A stretch of DNA of 64,000 nt from assembly GCA_002315435.1 (NCBI GenBank), contig DCFW01000036.1:20930-84929 (forward strand). The letters run 5' to 3'. Under the pieces are notes generated by a model. The model did no database searches, was not told the origin of the DNA, and saw nothing but the letters and a program-made list of their open reading frames with translations. The DNA is from Bacteroidales bacterium UBA1794. Its GTDB lineage: Bacteria; Bacteroidota; Bacteroidia; Bacteroidales; Bacteroidaceae. The position numbers and the translations under genes were made by a program. How positions within the stretch are numbered: position 1 is the stretch's first letter; each line of letters begins with the position of its first letter. Positions 45,777-55,625 of this stretch are shown in pieces.

Positions 45777-45993
45777 TTGATATCTCTTTTATTGGTGACA
45801 AAGTTATGAAGATATTTGTAATCGTAATATAATTGATATGTCTTTTGTCGGCAGATAATTTGCCATTCTCAGGTATTTACATAATTTTCAGTCACATTGT
45901 TAAGAAAATAGGGAAATAGCAAGTCATTACAATTAATTTGAATTATTTTTGGAGAGAGAGTAAAAATATTTTTCTAAATTTGTTAATTCTAAT

Positions 45994-46001
45994 TACCTTT
46001 G
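45994..46001 (+). promoter_or_regulatory. -7 box of the methyltransferase-like gene
   Basis: TACCTTTG fits TAnnTTTG and lies 23 bp before the ATG at 46025, excluding the TTG start at 45938. Confidence 0.45.
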
Positions 46002-46024
46002 TTGTAAATGCGAAAAATATATCT

Positions 46025-46765
46025 ATGAATGCTCATGTCATGTGTCAGAGGAATACTTTGAATTATTTAGCTGTTTGGTTAAAACGTTTCAGGAAGCGTA
46101 AAGGGTATGGTGTGCATTCTCCTGCAGCATTTTATCTGATTCGATTTGTCTTCTTTGAGAAAGCAGCTTATTATGATTATGAGCGTTTGATGACAGTTGT
46201 TCGTAAAGCGCGTGAGCATTTTGATAAATATGTAGAACAATTGAGGCTTTATAAATTGCTCTTTCGATTAGTTAATAACGCTCAGCCTACATCTATTATT
46301 GAAGTGGGGAGGGTGATAGGATTAACTACAGCCTATTTGGCTGCTCCATGTAAGAAGGTTCCTGTAATTTCCATTGATGTCAAACGTGACCAAAATCTGT
46401 CGGATTTTACAAGCTTGATGTTGAAACAGCATGCTCCGAATGTGGAGCTTCATGAAGAAGAGGTTGTGAATTGCTTGGATGAAGCCTTGTTGCGTGTAGA
46501 AAAAGAAGAAAGACTATTTATTCTTTTTAGACTGGAACTTTTCGAAGTAGAAGTTGCAATGCAAATCTTTAAGAAACTTATTAAAGTCACGAATTCACAA
46601 AGTGTCATAGTAATGACAGGGATACATGCCAGTAAAGCATTAAATAGATTGTGGAAAGACTATATTAAATCAGATAAGATAAGCGTTACGTTTGATTTGT
46701 ACGAATTAGGTGTAATGTACTTTGACCATTCATATGCCAAACAAAATTATCTAATAAACTTTTAA
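46025..46765 (+). CDS. Class I methyltransferase-like protein, function unknown
   Basis: A 246-residue cytosolic protein. After GYGVHSPAAFYLIRFVF there is a degenerate SAM-binding block, IIEVGRVIGLTTAYLAA, in place of the usual GxGxG-like EIGxxxGxS. A following acidic strand end, VISIDVKRDQ, fits an O-methyltransferase-like Rossmann fold. The degenerate glycine motif leaves real activity open. It lies 12 bp before the adenosyltransferase gene and is probably cotranscribed. Met at 46040 is an alternative start. Confidence 0.7.
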   Translation: MNAHVMCQRNTLNYLAVWLKRFRKRKGYGVHSPAAFYLIRFVFFEKAAYYDYERLMTVVRKAREHFDKYVEQLRLYKLLFRLVNNAQPTSIIEVGRVIGLTTAYLAAPCKKVPVISIDVKRDQNLSDFTSLMLKQHAPNVELHEEEVVNCLDEALLRVEKEERLFILFRLELFEVEVAMQIFKKLIKVTNSQSVIVMTGIHASKALNRLWKDYIKSDKISVTFDLYELGVMYFDHSYAKQNYLINF

Positions 46766-46777
46766 TCCTGTGTTCTT

Positions 46778-47338
46778 ATGAAAAAAAGCAATCTTTATAC
46801 TAAAACAGGCGATAGCGGTAACACCTCATTAGTTGGTGGAATTCGCGTATCAAAGTTGAACCCTCGTATTGAAGCTTATGGAACTGTAGATGAATTGAAC
46901 TCTCATCTAGGATATTTGACTTCAATTTTACCTGAAGGATATGGTGACATTGTATTCATTCATATGTTACAGCATAACCTTTTTTCTGTAGGGTCTTATT
47001 TAGCCACGGATACTTGCGTTGTGCCTCTGAATGATGTGAGTGTCATAAAGGATGCTGTATTAGCAGAACTTGAAGCAGAAATAGATAAGATTGATAATCT
47101 ACTTCCAGCATTGCATTCTTTCGTGCTACCTGGTGGGTCACGTGAAGGAGCGTATTGCCACATTTGCCGTACCGTATGCAGACGTGCAGAACGACGCATT
47201 TTATCGCTACAATCTGAGGTCGAAATATCAAAGAATGTATTGTGTTTTATGAACCGGTTATCGGACTATTTATTTGTGTTGTCAAGAAAGTTTAATAATG
47301 AGCAAAAAAAAGAAGAAATAAATTGGCAAAAAGGTTGA
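46778..47338 (+). CDS. ATP:cob(I)alamin adenosyltransferase (PduO type)
   Basis: A 186-residue trimeric adenosyltransferase that makes adenosylcobalamin from ATP and cob(I)alamin. The N-terminal ATP loop [15 protein letters not shown], the [12 protein letters not shown] block and the C-terminal CRRAERR and [12 protein letters not shown] motifs are all present. It precedes, with one gene between, the cobalamin-riboswitch-controlled nrdDG operon. Adenosylcobalamin made here is the ligand expected to shut that operon. Confidence 0.95.
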   Translation: MKKSNLYTKTGDSGNTSLVGGIRVSKLNPRIEAYGTVDELNSHLGYLTSILPEGYGDIVFIHMLQHNLFSVGSYLATDTCVVPLNDVSVIKDAVLAELEAEIDKIDNLLPALHSFVLPGGSREGAYCHICRTVCRRAERRILSLQSEVEISKNVLCFMNRLSDYLFVLSRKFNNEQKKEEINWQKG

Positions 47339-47364
47339 TGATATGATTATTTATTCTATTTTTG
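47335..47364 (+). promoter_or_regulatory. Promoter of the DUF2795 gene
   Basis: A TTG at 47335-47337 (one base off TTTG), 19 bp, then TATTTTTG at 47357-47364; the ATG follows 26 bp later. Confidence 0.55.
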
Positions 47365-47390
47365 CCGAAAATTAAAAACCACAAGTTATT

Positions 47391-47615
47391 ATGTATTGGA
47401 CTTTAGAATTAGCATCAAAACTTGAAGATGCCCCTTGGCCGGCTACTAAGGATGAGCTTATAGACTATGCCATGCGTTCGGGAGCGCCTCTTGAAGTAAT
47501 CGAAAATCTACAAGAGATTGAAGATGAAGGTGACGTATACGAAAGCATTGAAGATATATGGCCCGATTATCCAACTAGTAATGACGATTTCTTTTTTGAT
47601 GAGGATGAGTATTAA
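47391..47615 (+). CDS. Small acidic DUF2795 protein
   Basis: A 74-residue, very acidic protein. The core ELASKLEDAPWPATKDELIDYAMRSGAP matches the DUF2795 helical domain, in which short helices around a PATKxEL core are usual. A strongly acidic tail follows. The function is unknown; small abundant Bacteroidales proteins of this type are common. It has its own promoter and a terminator at 47641-47660. Confidence 0.85.
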   Translation: MYWTLELASKLEDAPWPATKDELIDYAMRSGAPLEVIENLQEIEDEGDVYESIEDIWPDYPTSNDDFFFDEDEY

Positions 47616-47640
47616 GTCATATTAATAAGAGATTAAGTGA

Positions 47641-47660
47641 GGCACTCTATTTTGAGTGCC
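47641..47660 (+). terminator. Terminator of the DUF2795 gene
   Basis: Stem GGCACTC/GAGTGCC around TATTTT, followed by TTTCGTCTTTTC. Confidence 0.8.
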
Positions 47661-47844
47661 TTTCGTCTTTTCTGCTATGTAGAAACGTAGTTACAAAATC
47701 TATGGAAATGTGTCAAACGTTTGTTCTTATAAATGGTTGAGCTAAACTATTTTAGATAACTTCTTCTAATGTTTTTATCAAATAGTTGTCTTATTTAGAC
47801 ACGATTTTTTTCATTATTTACTACCTGAAATTCAATTTAATATA

Positions 47845-47852
47845 TATCTTTG
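47845..47852 (+). promoter_or_regulatory. Promoter -7 box of the nrdDG transcript
   Basis: TATCTTTG matches TAnnTTTG and places the transcript start at about 47859, directly before the riboswitch. Confidence 0.55.
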
Positions 47853-47857
47853 CAAAC

Positions 47858-48047
47858 GAAGACGGTTTTTGTTCCACCTCTTCTTGTGGAGCAGAATTAA
47901 AAGGGAACACTGTGAAAATCAGTGACTATCCCCGTAGCTGTAAGTTTTGTGCTATATGTAAAGCATTCTTACTCAGCATCTTTAATTGCCACTGATCAAC
48001 AAATGATTGGGAAGGCGCTGAGATAAAACAAGCCAGAAGACCTGCCG
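47858..48047 (+). promoter_or_regulatory. Cobalamin (adenosylcobalamin) riboswitch
   Basis: The conserved B12-box features are in order: GGGAACACTGTGAAAATCAG near 47902, then GACTATCCCCGTAGCTGTAA, a CCACTG block (47990-47995), GGGAAGGCGCTGAG (48010-48023), AAGCCAGAAGACCTGCCG (48030-48047). A T6 run follows at the aptamer end. It precedes nrdDG, so B12 should reduce expression of the B12-independent reductase. The exact expression platform is not resolved. Confidence 0.93.
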
Positions 48048-48185
48048 TTTTTTATTGTTCCAAGCTTTCGGGTGAAGGGTATAAGAATAAATGAGGAAGG
48101 TAGACATCTGTGTGCCTGAAAGTCCCTCTTTTATCTCTTTTCTTCTTCTCAATATATTTATTGTTTAACTTAATAACAAAGTTGT

Positions 48186-50279
48186 ATGAGTAGTTCGGAG
48201 ATTCGTATTGTAAAAAGAGAGGGCAAACGTGAAGCATTCTCGGTAGATAAAATAAAAAATGCCGTAGCGAAAGCGTTCCTGTCCGTTGGAAGTTTTGCTA
48301 GTCAAGAAGTTTTGGTGAACATTTTAAGTCATTTGAGTATATCAGATGGCATGAATGTGGAAGAGATCCAGAACCAAGTGGAATTTGCATTGATGACGGA
48401 GCATTATTATAATGTGGCTAAATCATATATGCTATATCGTCATCAACATCAAGAAGATCGCGAAGTGCTAAGAAAACTTGATTTCTTAATTAGCTATTGT
48501 GATGCTCGTAATCCGGCTTCAGGTAGCAAATATGACGCAAATGCCAATGTGGAAAATAAGAATATTGCTACTTTAATCGGTGAATTGCCTAAATCAAACT
48601 TTATTCGTCTGAACCGTCGTTTATTAACAGATAGGTTGAAGGATATGTATGGTAAGGAAATTGCCGATAAGTATCTGGATTTGTTGAATCGCCATTTTAT
48701 CTATAAAAATGATGAAACAAGTATGGCCAACTATTGTGCAAGTATCACCATGTATCCATGGCTAGTTGGAGGGACTTTGTCTATAGGGGGGAACTCAACT
48801 GTACCAACAAACTTGAAATCATTTTGTGGGGGCTTTATCAATATGGTGTTTATGGTTTCTAGCATGTTGAGTGGTGCATGTGCTACCCCTGAATTTTTAA
48901 TGTATATGAATTATTTTGTTGGACTTGAATATGGAAAGGATTATTATAAACACGCCGATGATGTAGTTGATTTGTCAGTAAAAAAACGGACTATTGATAA
49001 AATGATAACAGATTGTTTTGAACAAGTTGTTTATTCAATAAACCAACCTACTGGAGCACGCAACTTTCAGGCAGTATTTTGGAATATTTCATACTATGAC
49101 CAGTATTATTTTGAGAGTCTGTTTGGTAACTTTTACTTCCCAGATGGTTCACAGCCGGATTGGGATTCATTAAACTGGTTACAAAAGAGATTTATGAAAT
49201 GGTTTAACAAAGAACGTACTAGAACGGTGCTTACTTTCCCGGTTGAAACCATGGCATTATTATCCGAAAATGGTGATGCTAAAGATAAGGAATATGGTGA
49301 TTTTACAGCAGAGATGTATGCTGAAGGTCATTCCTTTTTCACGTACATGAGTGATAGTGCTGATTCTTTAAGTAGTTGTTGCCGTTTACGTAATGAAATC
49401 CAAGATAATGGTTTCAGTTATACATTAGGTGCAGGCGGCGTGTCTACTGGATCCAAAAGTGTGCTGACGATCAATCTGAACAGATGTGTACAAGAAGCTG
49501 CAAAGCAAGGAGAACCTTATCTTAAGTATCTTGAAAATGTAGTAGACTTGGTTCATAAAGTGCAATTGGCCTATAATGAAAATTTGAAATATTTGCAAAG
49601 CAAGGGAATGCTGCCTCTTTTTGATGCAGGGTACATCAATATGAGTAGACAATATTTGACAATTGGAGTAAATGGCTTGGTGGAAGCAGCCGAATATATG
49701 GGAATAGAAATAAACGATAACCCGGAGTATGTAGCATTTGTACAAGGTATTTTGGGGTTGATTGAGAAATATAATAAGAAATATAAAGCTAAAGATGTTC
49801 TGTTCAATTGTGAAATGATTCCTGCTGAAAATGTTGGGGTCAAACATGCCAAATGGGATAAAGAAGATGGATATTTCGTACCACGTGACTGTTATAATAG
49901 TTATTTTTATGTAGTTGAGGACAAATCTTTGAATGTGATTGATAAATTTCGCTTGCATGGACATAAGTATATAGAGCATCTTACAGGTGGCTCTGCGTTG
50001 CATATGAATCTTGAGGAACATCTCAGTAAAGAGCAATATCGTCAGTTGTTGAAAGTTTCAGCGAAAGAGGGATGCAACTATTTCACTTACAATATTCCTA
50101 ATACAATCTGTAATGAATGTGGGCATATTGATAAACGCTATTTGCATGAATGCCCTAAATGTCACAGTAAAAATGTTGATTATTTGACCCGTGTAATTGG
50201 TTATATGAAGCGCATAAGTAATTTTTCACAAGCAAGGCAAAAGGAGGCATCAAAGAGATATTATGTTAAGGCTGATTAA
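48186..50279 (+). CDS. nrdD: Anaerobic (class III) ribonucleoside-triphosphate reductase
   Basis: A 697-residue glycyl-radical enzyme making dNTPs anaerobically. The N-terminal ATP-cone is at about residues 5-95 (IRIVKREGKREAFSVDKIKNA-like, quoted in part). Active-site Cys region is in SCCRLRNE, the zinc site is CNECGH...CPKC near 640-660, and the C-terminal glycyl-radical loop is RVIGYM. It is transcribed behind a cobalamin riboswitch and overlaps its activase gene. It needs no B12, which explains repression by B12 where a class II enzyme exists elsewhere in the genome (not seen here). Confidence 0.96.
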   Translation: MSSSEIRIVKREGKREAFSVDKIKNAVAKAFLSVGSFASQEVLVNILSHLSISDGMNVEEIQNQVEFALMTEHYYNVAKSYMLYRHQHQEDREVLRKLDFLISYCDARNPASGSKYDANANVENKNIATLIGELPKSNFIRLNRRLLTDRLKDMYGKEIADKYLDLLNRHFIYKNDETSMANYCASITMYPWLVGGTLSIGGNSTVPTNLKSFCGGFINMVFMVSSMLSGACATPEFLMYMNYFVGLEYGKDYYKHADDVVDLSVKKRTIDKMITDCFEQVVYSINQPTGARNFQAVFWNISYYDQYYFESLFGNFYFPDGSQPDWDSLNWLQKRFMKWFNKERTRTVLTFPVETMALLSENGDAKDKEYGDFTAEMYAEGHSFFTYMSDSADSLSSCCRLRNEIQDNGFSYTLGAGGVSTGSKSVLTINLNRCVQEAAKQGEPYLKYLENVVDLVHKVQLAYNENLKYLQSKGMLPLFDAGYINMSRQYLTIGVNGLVEAAEYMGIEINDNPEYVAFVQGILGLIEKYNKKYKAKDVLFNCEMIPAENVGVKHAKWDKEDGYFVPRDCYNSYFYVVEDKSLNVIDKFRLHGHKYIEHLTGGSALHMNLEEHLSKEQYRQLLKVSAKEGCNYFTYNIPNTICNECGHIDKRYLHECPKCHSKNVDYLTRVIGYMKRISNFSQARQKEASKRYYVKAD

Positions 50280-50739
50280 TTACGATATTGTTTTTCAAGA
50301 AATCCCTGATGAGGTGACATTGGCTATTAATATCTCCAATTGTCCTAATCATTGTAAATCTTGTCATAGCCCATGGTTATGGGAAGACAAGGGAGAAGAA
50401 TTATCTGAAGAAGTGCTTATATCATTGCTTGAGAAATATGGAACAGCTATTACGTGTGTTTGTTTTATGGGAGGGGACAATGATCCAACTGGAGTACAGA
50501 ACCTGGCAATGTTCTTGCATAAACAAAATGCCGTTCATGTGAAAGTTGCTTGGTATTCCGGTCGATCAGTGCTACCTGCTGAATTAAACTTAAATGAGTT
50601 TCAGTATATTAAGACAGGACCCTATGTGGAGAATCTTGGTGGACTGAAATCCAGACAAACCAATCAAAGGTTATATAAAATAACGGGAGGAGAATTAAAT
50701 GATATAACATCTCGTTTTTGGAGTAAAGTTATAGTATAG
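50263..50739 (+). CDS. nrdG: Anaerobic ribonucleotide reductase activase (radical SAM)
   Basis: A 158-residue radical-SAM activase that installs the glycyl radical on NrdD. The 4Fe-4S motif CPNHCKSC (Cys27, Cys31, Cys34; CxxxCxxC) and SAM-binding GGDND block are visible. The start overlaps the last 17 bases of nrdD, a common coupling of this pair. The YIKTGPYV segment is typical of NrdG. No terminator is obvious on the + strand immediately after it. Confidence 0.94.
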   Translation: MLRLINYDIVFQEIPDEVTLAINISNCPNHCKSCHSPWLWEDKGEELSEEVLISLLEKYGTAITCVCFMGGDNDPTGVQNLAMFLHKQNAVHVKVAWYSGRSVLPAELNLNEFQYIKTGPYVENLGGLKSRQTNQRLYKITGGELNDITSRFWSKVIV

Positions 50740-50770
50740 TGATGATCTTATTTGAGAATAAGAAATAAAA

Positions 50771-50798
50771 GGGCTGAGTTCATCAAAGAATTCAGCCC
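50771..50798 (-). terminator. Minus-strand terminator hairpin
   Basis: Stem GGGCTGA/TCAGCCC, followed on the minus strand by TTTTATTTC. It lies 205 bases beyond the tandem operon's first terminator, so something else may be ended here. Confidence 0.6.
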
Positions 50799-51006
50799 AA
50801 TTGTCTATATTGGTTTCGACCTCAAAATCCTTATAGGCATGGGCAAAAGTATAGATTTTACCTGTCAGCCGTCCTATCACAGCAATAAATATAATCAAGA
50901 TATACAATCGTATAAAGATGAGAGCGAATAACTCTATAAATGGGAAGATAACATCTATCTTCAATAAGAAAAGAGTGGAGCCTCTATGATAGAAACTCCA
51001 CTCCAT
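50797..51006 (-). other. Minus-strand segment between two terminators, unexplained
   Basis: A reading frame runs through here (from a Met at 51006 to a stop near 50695, overlapping the nrdG 3' end). It would encode a hydrophobic helix and a tail such as HAYKDFEVETNIDNW. It crosses the susD terminator, so a real gene is doubtful; a leaky readthrough product or small RNA is as likely. Confidence 0.25.
50973..51003 (-). terminator. Terminator of the tandem susCD operon
   Basis: Eight-base arms GAGTGGAG/CTCCACTC with TTTTCTTATT following on the minus strand, 30 bases past the last susD stop. Confidence 0.75.
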
Positions 51007-51032
51007 TCTTGCTAACATTAATATTATGATCT

Positions 51033-52772
51033 TTACCAACCTGAATTTTGCGTCAGATTTTTGTTTTTCATTATTTCAGTCTGAGGTATTGGGAACAAAT
51101 ACATTTTATCATCCCACTGACGACTGACTGCATTACGAGTATAAGTAATTGTACCGTCAGCATTCTTTGTAAGCTTCATTTCTTGAATGCTCTTAAAGTA
51201 TGTATCAGCTTCTTTCCAACGACGTACATCCCAAAAGCGATGGCCTTCAAACGCCAACTCAACCATGCGTTCGTTTTTATACTTAGTCCAGAATGCGTCA
51301 TTTGAAAGCGTTGCTGGGAAATTAGGCATACCGGCACGAGCACGAATCTTATTAATAGAACTTACTGCAGACACTGGGAAATCTCCACTTGTTAAATAAG
51401 GACTGCCTAAGTATTTATATACAGCCTCTGCATAATTCAAGTAGAATTCACCAAGACGGAATGTAATCCATGTATGGTTATCAGCTGAATATTTACTGCT
51501 AGATGCTAAGCTAATAGCCGAATGGCAATATTTCTTAAGATAATAACCAGTTGGAGTACCTCCTGTCAAAGGTTCTGCATTTAAGCCACCGTAATATGTC
51601 TGTAATGCAGTAGTATTACTTGATGGCCACTTTGTATCTCCATTCTTTGCAATGGTAGCAGCGAAACGAGGGTCACGTCCTGTATAAGGATCGTTTTCAT
51701 TATAACCACTACCTGTCTCTTTTATGCCAAGGCCAGTACTTTGCATTTCATAAGCATCTACCAATGTTTGTGTTGGGCAGTTACCTCCATTTCCTCCTTC
51801 AATGCCGATAGGATAGTTATAGCCTTCAAATGTATTAATTGAACCAACACGACGACCAAAAATTATCTCACATGTTATATTTGCATTACTCCAATTATCT
51901 GTTGCCCATAATGTTTCATATGAAGGAGCAAGTTTCATGCCTCGTGCTTCACATGAGTCAATAAGTTGCTTATTATAGAGGGCAGCCTTATGCCAACGTT
52001 CCTTATCATTATTTGTGTTGAATAAAGGGCTTGCCCAATAAAGAGCAGCTCGTGCCTTGAGTGCAAGTACTGCCAAATTATTAGCTCTACCAGTTTCCTG
52101 TTCACTTAAGGCCATGGAACCTAAGTCACTGTAATCCTTAATTATAGAATCTTTTATATCATCGCACTCCGAAAAGATATAACTAAATATACTATCTGCC
52201 GATGTTCTGGAAGCTGTGTTCTTCTCATCAGTAGTCATATTCTCAGTTATCAATGGTACAGCACCATATTGACGGACAAGGTTAAAATAGAAGTATGCGC
52301 GCCAAAAGCGAGATTCATACGTGTAGTTATGATAGCGATACATCTGTTGGTCATAATCACTATTCAACACAAGTTCATCAAAAGTGAGTCCCTGGAATTC
52401 TTTCAAAAAAAGATTGCATTCTGCAATTCCTGTATAGCTATTTGACCAAATAGTACTCTTTGCATTTGTTGGGCTCCATGAACCATTATAGAAACCCTCA
52501 ATAGAATTACCACTGATAGCATACTCTGATTCATCAGATGCTGAACCTAAAATAGCTCCTGAATAGTAGTTACCAAAGTCATAGTCTACTTGACGATATA
52601 TAGCTGTCATTAAGTTACCCACGTATGTGAAGTTCTTGGTAACATAACTTTTATCGTAAACGTTATATTCATTGTAGTCCATCTTGTCTTGACACGAAGC
52701 AAGTGCTAGTGTTCCAAGAGCTGCCATGATTAATTTATTTAGTCTCATAAATTTCATTTTTTCAGATTTCAT
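51033..52772 (-). CDS. susD: SusD/RagB-family lipoprotein (tandem cluster, pair B)
   Basis: A 579-residue surface lipoprotein. Lipobox LASC is near residue 27, followed by SusD helices (YESRFWRAYFYFNLVRQYGAVPL) and the C-terminal block RMVELAFEGHRFWDVRRWKEAD, then a final FPIPQTEIMKNKNLTQN. Two in-frame Met codons at 52757 and 52748 are alternative starts, and the latter opens a cleaner signal. It is last in the four-gene operon, 9 bp after its SusC. Confidence 0.92.
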   Translation of the reverse strand: MKSEKMKFMRLNKLIMAALGTLALASCQDKMDYNEYNVYDKSYVTKNFTYVGNLMTAIYRQVDYDFGNYYSGAILGSASDESEYAISGNSIEGFYNGSWSPTNAKSTIWSNSYTGIAECNLFLKEFQGLTFDELVLNSDYDQQMYRYHNYTYESRFWRAYFYFNLVRQYGAVPLITENMTTDEKNTASRTSADSIFSYIFSECDDIKDSIIKDYSDLGSMALSEQETGRANNLAVLALKARAALYWASPLFNTNNDKERWHKAALYNKQLIDSCEARGMKLAPSYETLWATDNWSNANITCEIIFGRRVGSINTFEGYNYPIGIEGGNGGNCPTQTLVDAYEMQSTGLGIKETGSGYNENDPYTGRDPRFAATIAKNGDTKWPSSNTTALQTYYGGLNAEPLTGGTPTGYYLKKYCHSAISLASSSKYSADNHTWITFRLGEFYLNYAEAVYKYLGSPYLTSGDFPVSAVSSINKIRARAGMPNFPATLSNDAFWTKYKNERMVELAFEGHRFWDVRRWKEADTYFKSIQEMKLTKNADGTITYTRNAVSRQWDDKMYLFPIPQTEIMKNKNLTQNSGW

Positions 52773-52781
52773 TATTCATTA

Positions 52782-55598
52782 TTAGAAAGTGACCGAGAGT
52801 CCTGCAACAATACTTCTGTTCAAGGGATTAGTAGCGCCATAAGACTCAGGATCAGAAACAGCTAAATGGTCAAAACTAAAGAGATCAACACCTCTCACAT
52901 AAACTTTAGCAGCATTCAACACATTTGTGCTCTTCAACAATTTTTTCGGGAAATTGTAATAAACTTCAAGGTTACGTAGCTTGAGGAATGAACGATCAGC
53001 AAGCCATGTTGTGTTTGTCTGATAGTTATTTGCATTACTTGTAGAACTCAAACGTGGGAATTTAGCATCCGTATTATTAGCTGTCCAACGGTTATCGTAA
53101 TAATATTGTGATATTGTTGTATTATTGATAAGTGGCCAGTACATACTTTTAGTATTAAGTACAGCAGAGTACCTTCCAACACCCTGGAACATAGCATCGA
53201 TTCCTAGACCTTTCCATTCTGCACCAAGATGAAAAGAATAATAAAGTTGAGGAGCAGCTGTGCTGTAGCCAATGGCTGCCTTATCGTTAGCATCAATTGT
53301 ACCGTCACCATTTACATCTTCATATTTTATATCACCGGGTTTAACTGTTGAGAATGTCTGCGTAGGACTATTATCAATCTCATTTTGATCCTTGAAGAAT
53401 CCGATAGCTTTAAGACCATAAATCTGGTTTAATGAATGACCTGTTTGAACAAGGTTCTGGTAAAGGCGGGGTTCCTCCAACTGTTCTTTAATCTTATTAC
53501 GGTTTAAGTTGAACTCACCTCCTAGATTGAAAGTTACATTTCCAAACTTCTTATTGTAATCAAGACTGGCTTCAAAGCCCCAGCTATTGACAACACCTGC
53601 ATTTTCATATGGAGCATCTATACCTATAACATCAGTGTACTTGCCACTTGCATCAACCCAAATATTTTTACGATGTTGATAGTAGCTTTCTAATGTTACA
53701 TCAAGACCTGAAAACAAGGTAGCATCAAGACCTACATTATATTTGTAAGCTTTTTCATGTGTGTAATTTTCGGTGGCCAAATTGGTAAGAGCTGTCATAC
53801 CGAATGAAGAACCATAACCAGAATTAAACGGATAGGTAGTACCAGATATTGTATACTGTTGAATATAATAAGTCCAACTATCGTTTGGAAGGTTATCCGC
53901 ATTTATAATACCAGCAGAAGCACGTAATTTTAAGAAATCTACCCATTTAACATTTTTCATAAAGTTCTCTTTGGAGATTACCCAAGCAGCAGAAACAGTC
54001 GGAGAAAAAGCCCTTTTCGATCCAGGGGCTAAGCGGTTAGAACTAGACTCAACCAAAGCTAAATCGGCATAGTAACGATTGTTATAGCCATAATGGGTCC
54101 ACCATGAGAAGTTCTGACGATAGATTGTGCTATTTACAGCAAATTGATCTTGGAACTCATAATCCCATTTCAACTGAGAATATACCGAATGTTTACCAAA
54201 TGCATGCTGGTAATCGAAGCCTCCATCAAAATGAAAACGACGAGAAAAAGAATTTGTTGAAGCATCAGTACCCATTGATGAATCAGAACCACCAGTATAA
54301 TTACTTGCAACAGTAGGAACTCCGTCTACCCATGTACCAGGAGTTGCACTTCCATAAACATAAGTTTTACTATGATTCTCTATAATATTTGACGTGTTAT
54401 CATATGATACACGGATTTGTCCGCTAAGTCCATCTAAAATACTTGAAAGATTTTGATTAATAGTTATATCAGAAAATAGGCTGCGTGTATTATTTTTAGT
54501 ATATGCAGCACCTATAGACTGGGCTACAGGGTTTGTTGTTCCGTCCCAAGTGGCATTACCACCCCAATTTCCACTCTCATCTTTGATAGGATAAGCAGCA
54601 GATGGAAGTGAATAAACCAAATCCCAAAGATCTACAGAAGCACCAGGGCGGCTAACCTCATTCAACACACCAAGAAGATTTACTTTAAGTTTAGTGGAAG
54701 GAGTAAGATCTATATCCAAATTACTACGTAAATTCGCTTTCACATACTTATTCTGTGTAGAGTACGTGTCATTTTCATTAGGATTTGCAATGAAACCTTT
54801 ATCTGAAATCAAGTCGATCATCGTGTAATAGCGGAAATTAGAACCTCCACCTGTGAACTCAATATTACATTTATCTGTAATTGCATTATCACGAAAAGTC
54901 TCATCTACCCAATTTATATTAGGATAAAGATATGGATATTGCCCAGACTTGAACGCTGCAATTTCATTATCAGAATATCGTGCACTGAGTCCATCGTTAG
55001 CACGAGCTTCATTTACAGCGCTACCATAAGTTGCAGCATCTACAAACTTAGGTTTATTTGTCATAAAATTAAACACATGATCAAAAGTTATTTTTATGGA
55101 TTTAGTATTGTACTTACCGCGCTTTGTTGTTACCAATATTGCTCCGTTAGCACCTTTGTAGCCATATAAAGCAACAGCAGCAGCATCTTTAAGTATTGAA
55201 ACAGACTCAACTTCTTCCGGAGTAATGTTATTTATATCCCGTTCTATACCGTCAACAAGTATTAACGGAGTGCTTCCAGAAAGGCTCTGAAGACCACGCA
55301 CGTAAAATGTTGGATTTGCAGCAGCATAATTACCAGCATTCTGCAAAGAAATAAGACCAGACCCTTGGCCAATAATGGAATTACCTATATTTCTAGCACT
55401 ACGTTTATCTGTAGAATTGGCAGTTATAACAGATACAGAAGCGGTTGACTCTTTACGTGTTAATACCTTGTCTGCTCCCACATCAATTGTCTGATCAGTA
55501 TATTTACCGCCAGTTTGTGTCTTATCATCTTGTTGTGCTACGACCGGAACAGTTAAAGACATCAACAATGACAGCACTAATATTTTATTTCGTTTCAT
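52782..55598 (-). CDS. susC: SusC-family TonB-dependent transporter lacking the N-terminal sandwich domain (pair B)
   Basis: A 938-residue SusC homologue. After the signal (VPVVAQ) there is no carboxypeptidase-D-like domain. About 20 mature residues lead to TVDVGA-like QTIDVGADKVLTRKESTASVSVIT and directly to the plug (FYVRGLQSLSGSTPLILVDG, YKGANGAILVTTKRG). A 22-strand barrel ends VAGLSVTF. The familiar EVVVVGYG-type TonB box of its neighbours is missing, so energy coupling may use a different segment. It follows the pair A SusD by 27 bp and precedes its own SusD. Confidence 0.92.
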   Translation of the reverse strand: MKRNKILVLSLLMSLTVPVVAQQDDKTQTGGKYTDQTIDVGADKVLTRKESTASVSVITANSTDKRSARNIGNSIIGQGSGLISLQNAGNYAAANPTFYVRGLQSLSGSTPLILVDGIERDINNITPEEVESVSILKDAAAVALYGYKGANGAILVTTKRGKYNTKSIKITFDHVFNFMTNKPKFVDAATYGSAVNEARANDGLSARYSDNEIAAFKSGQYPYLYPNINWVDETFRDNAITDKCNIEFTGGGSNFRYYTMIDLISDKGFIANPNENDTYSTQNKYVKANLRSNLDIDLTPSTKLKVNLLGVLNEVSRPGASVDLWDLVYSLPSAAYPIKDESGNWGGNATWDGTTNPVAQSIGAAYTKNNTRSLFSDITINQNLSSILDGLSGQIRVSYDNTSNIIENHSKTYVYGSATPGTWVDGVPTVASNYTGGSDSSMGTDASTNSFSRRFHFDGGFDYQHAFGKHSVYSQLKWDYEFQDQFAVNSTIYRQNFSWWTHYGYNNRYYADLALVESSSNRLAPGSKRAFSPTVSAAWVISKENFMKNVKWVDFLKLRASAGIINADNLPNDSWTYYIQQYTISGTTYPFNSGYGSSFGMTALTNLATENYTHEKAYKYNVGLDATLFSGLDVTLESYYQHRKNIWVDASGKYTDVIGIDAPYENAGVVNSWGFEASLDYNKKFGNVTFNLGGEFNLNRNKIKEQLEEPRLYQNLVQTGHSLNQIYGLKAIGFFKDQNEIDNSPTQTFSTVKPGDIKYEDVNGDGTIDANDKAAIGYSTAAPQLYYSFHLGAEWKGLGIDAMFQGVGRYSAVLNTKSMYWPLINNTTISQYYYDNRWTANNTDAKFPRLSSTSNANNYQTNTTWLADRSFLKLRNLEVYYNFPKKLLKSTNVLNAAKVYVRGVDLFSFDHLAVSDPESYGATNPLNRSIVAGLSVTF

Positions 55599-55625
55599 AA
55601 TATTTCAATTTCAATATTTAACCAA

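Noticed and set aside
47786..47995. 69-codon ORF across the riboswitch
   Set aside because: It overlaps the conserved cobalamin aptamer.
49425..50036. 203-codon minus-strand ORF
   Set aside because: It is antisense to nrdD, which is fully supported by family motifs.
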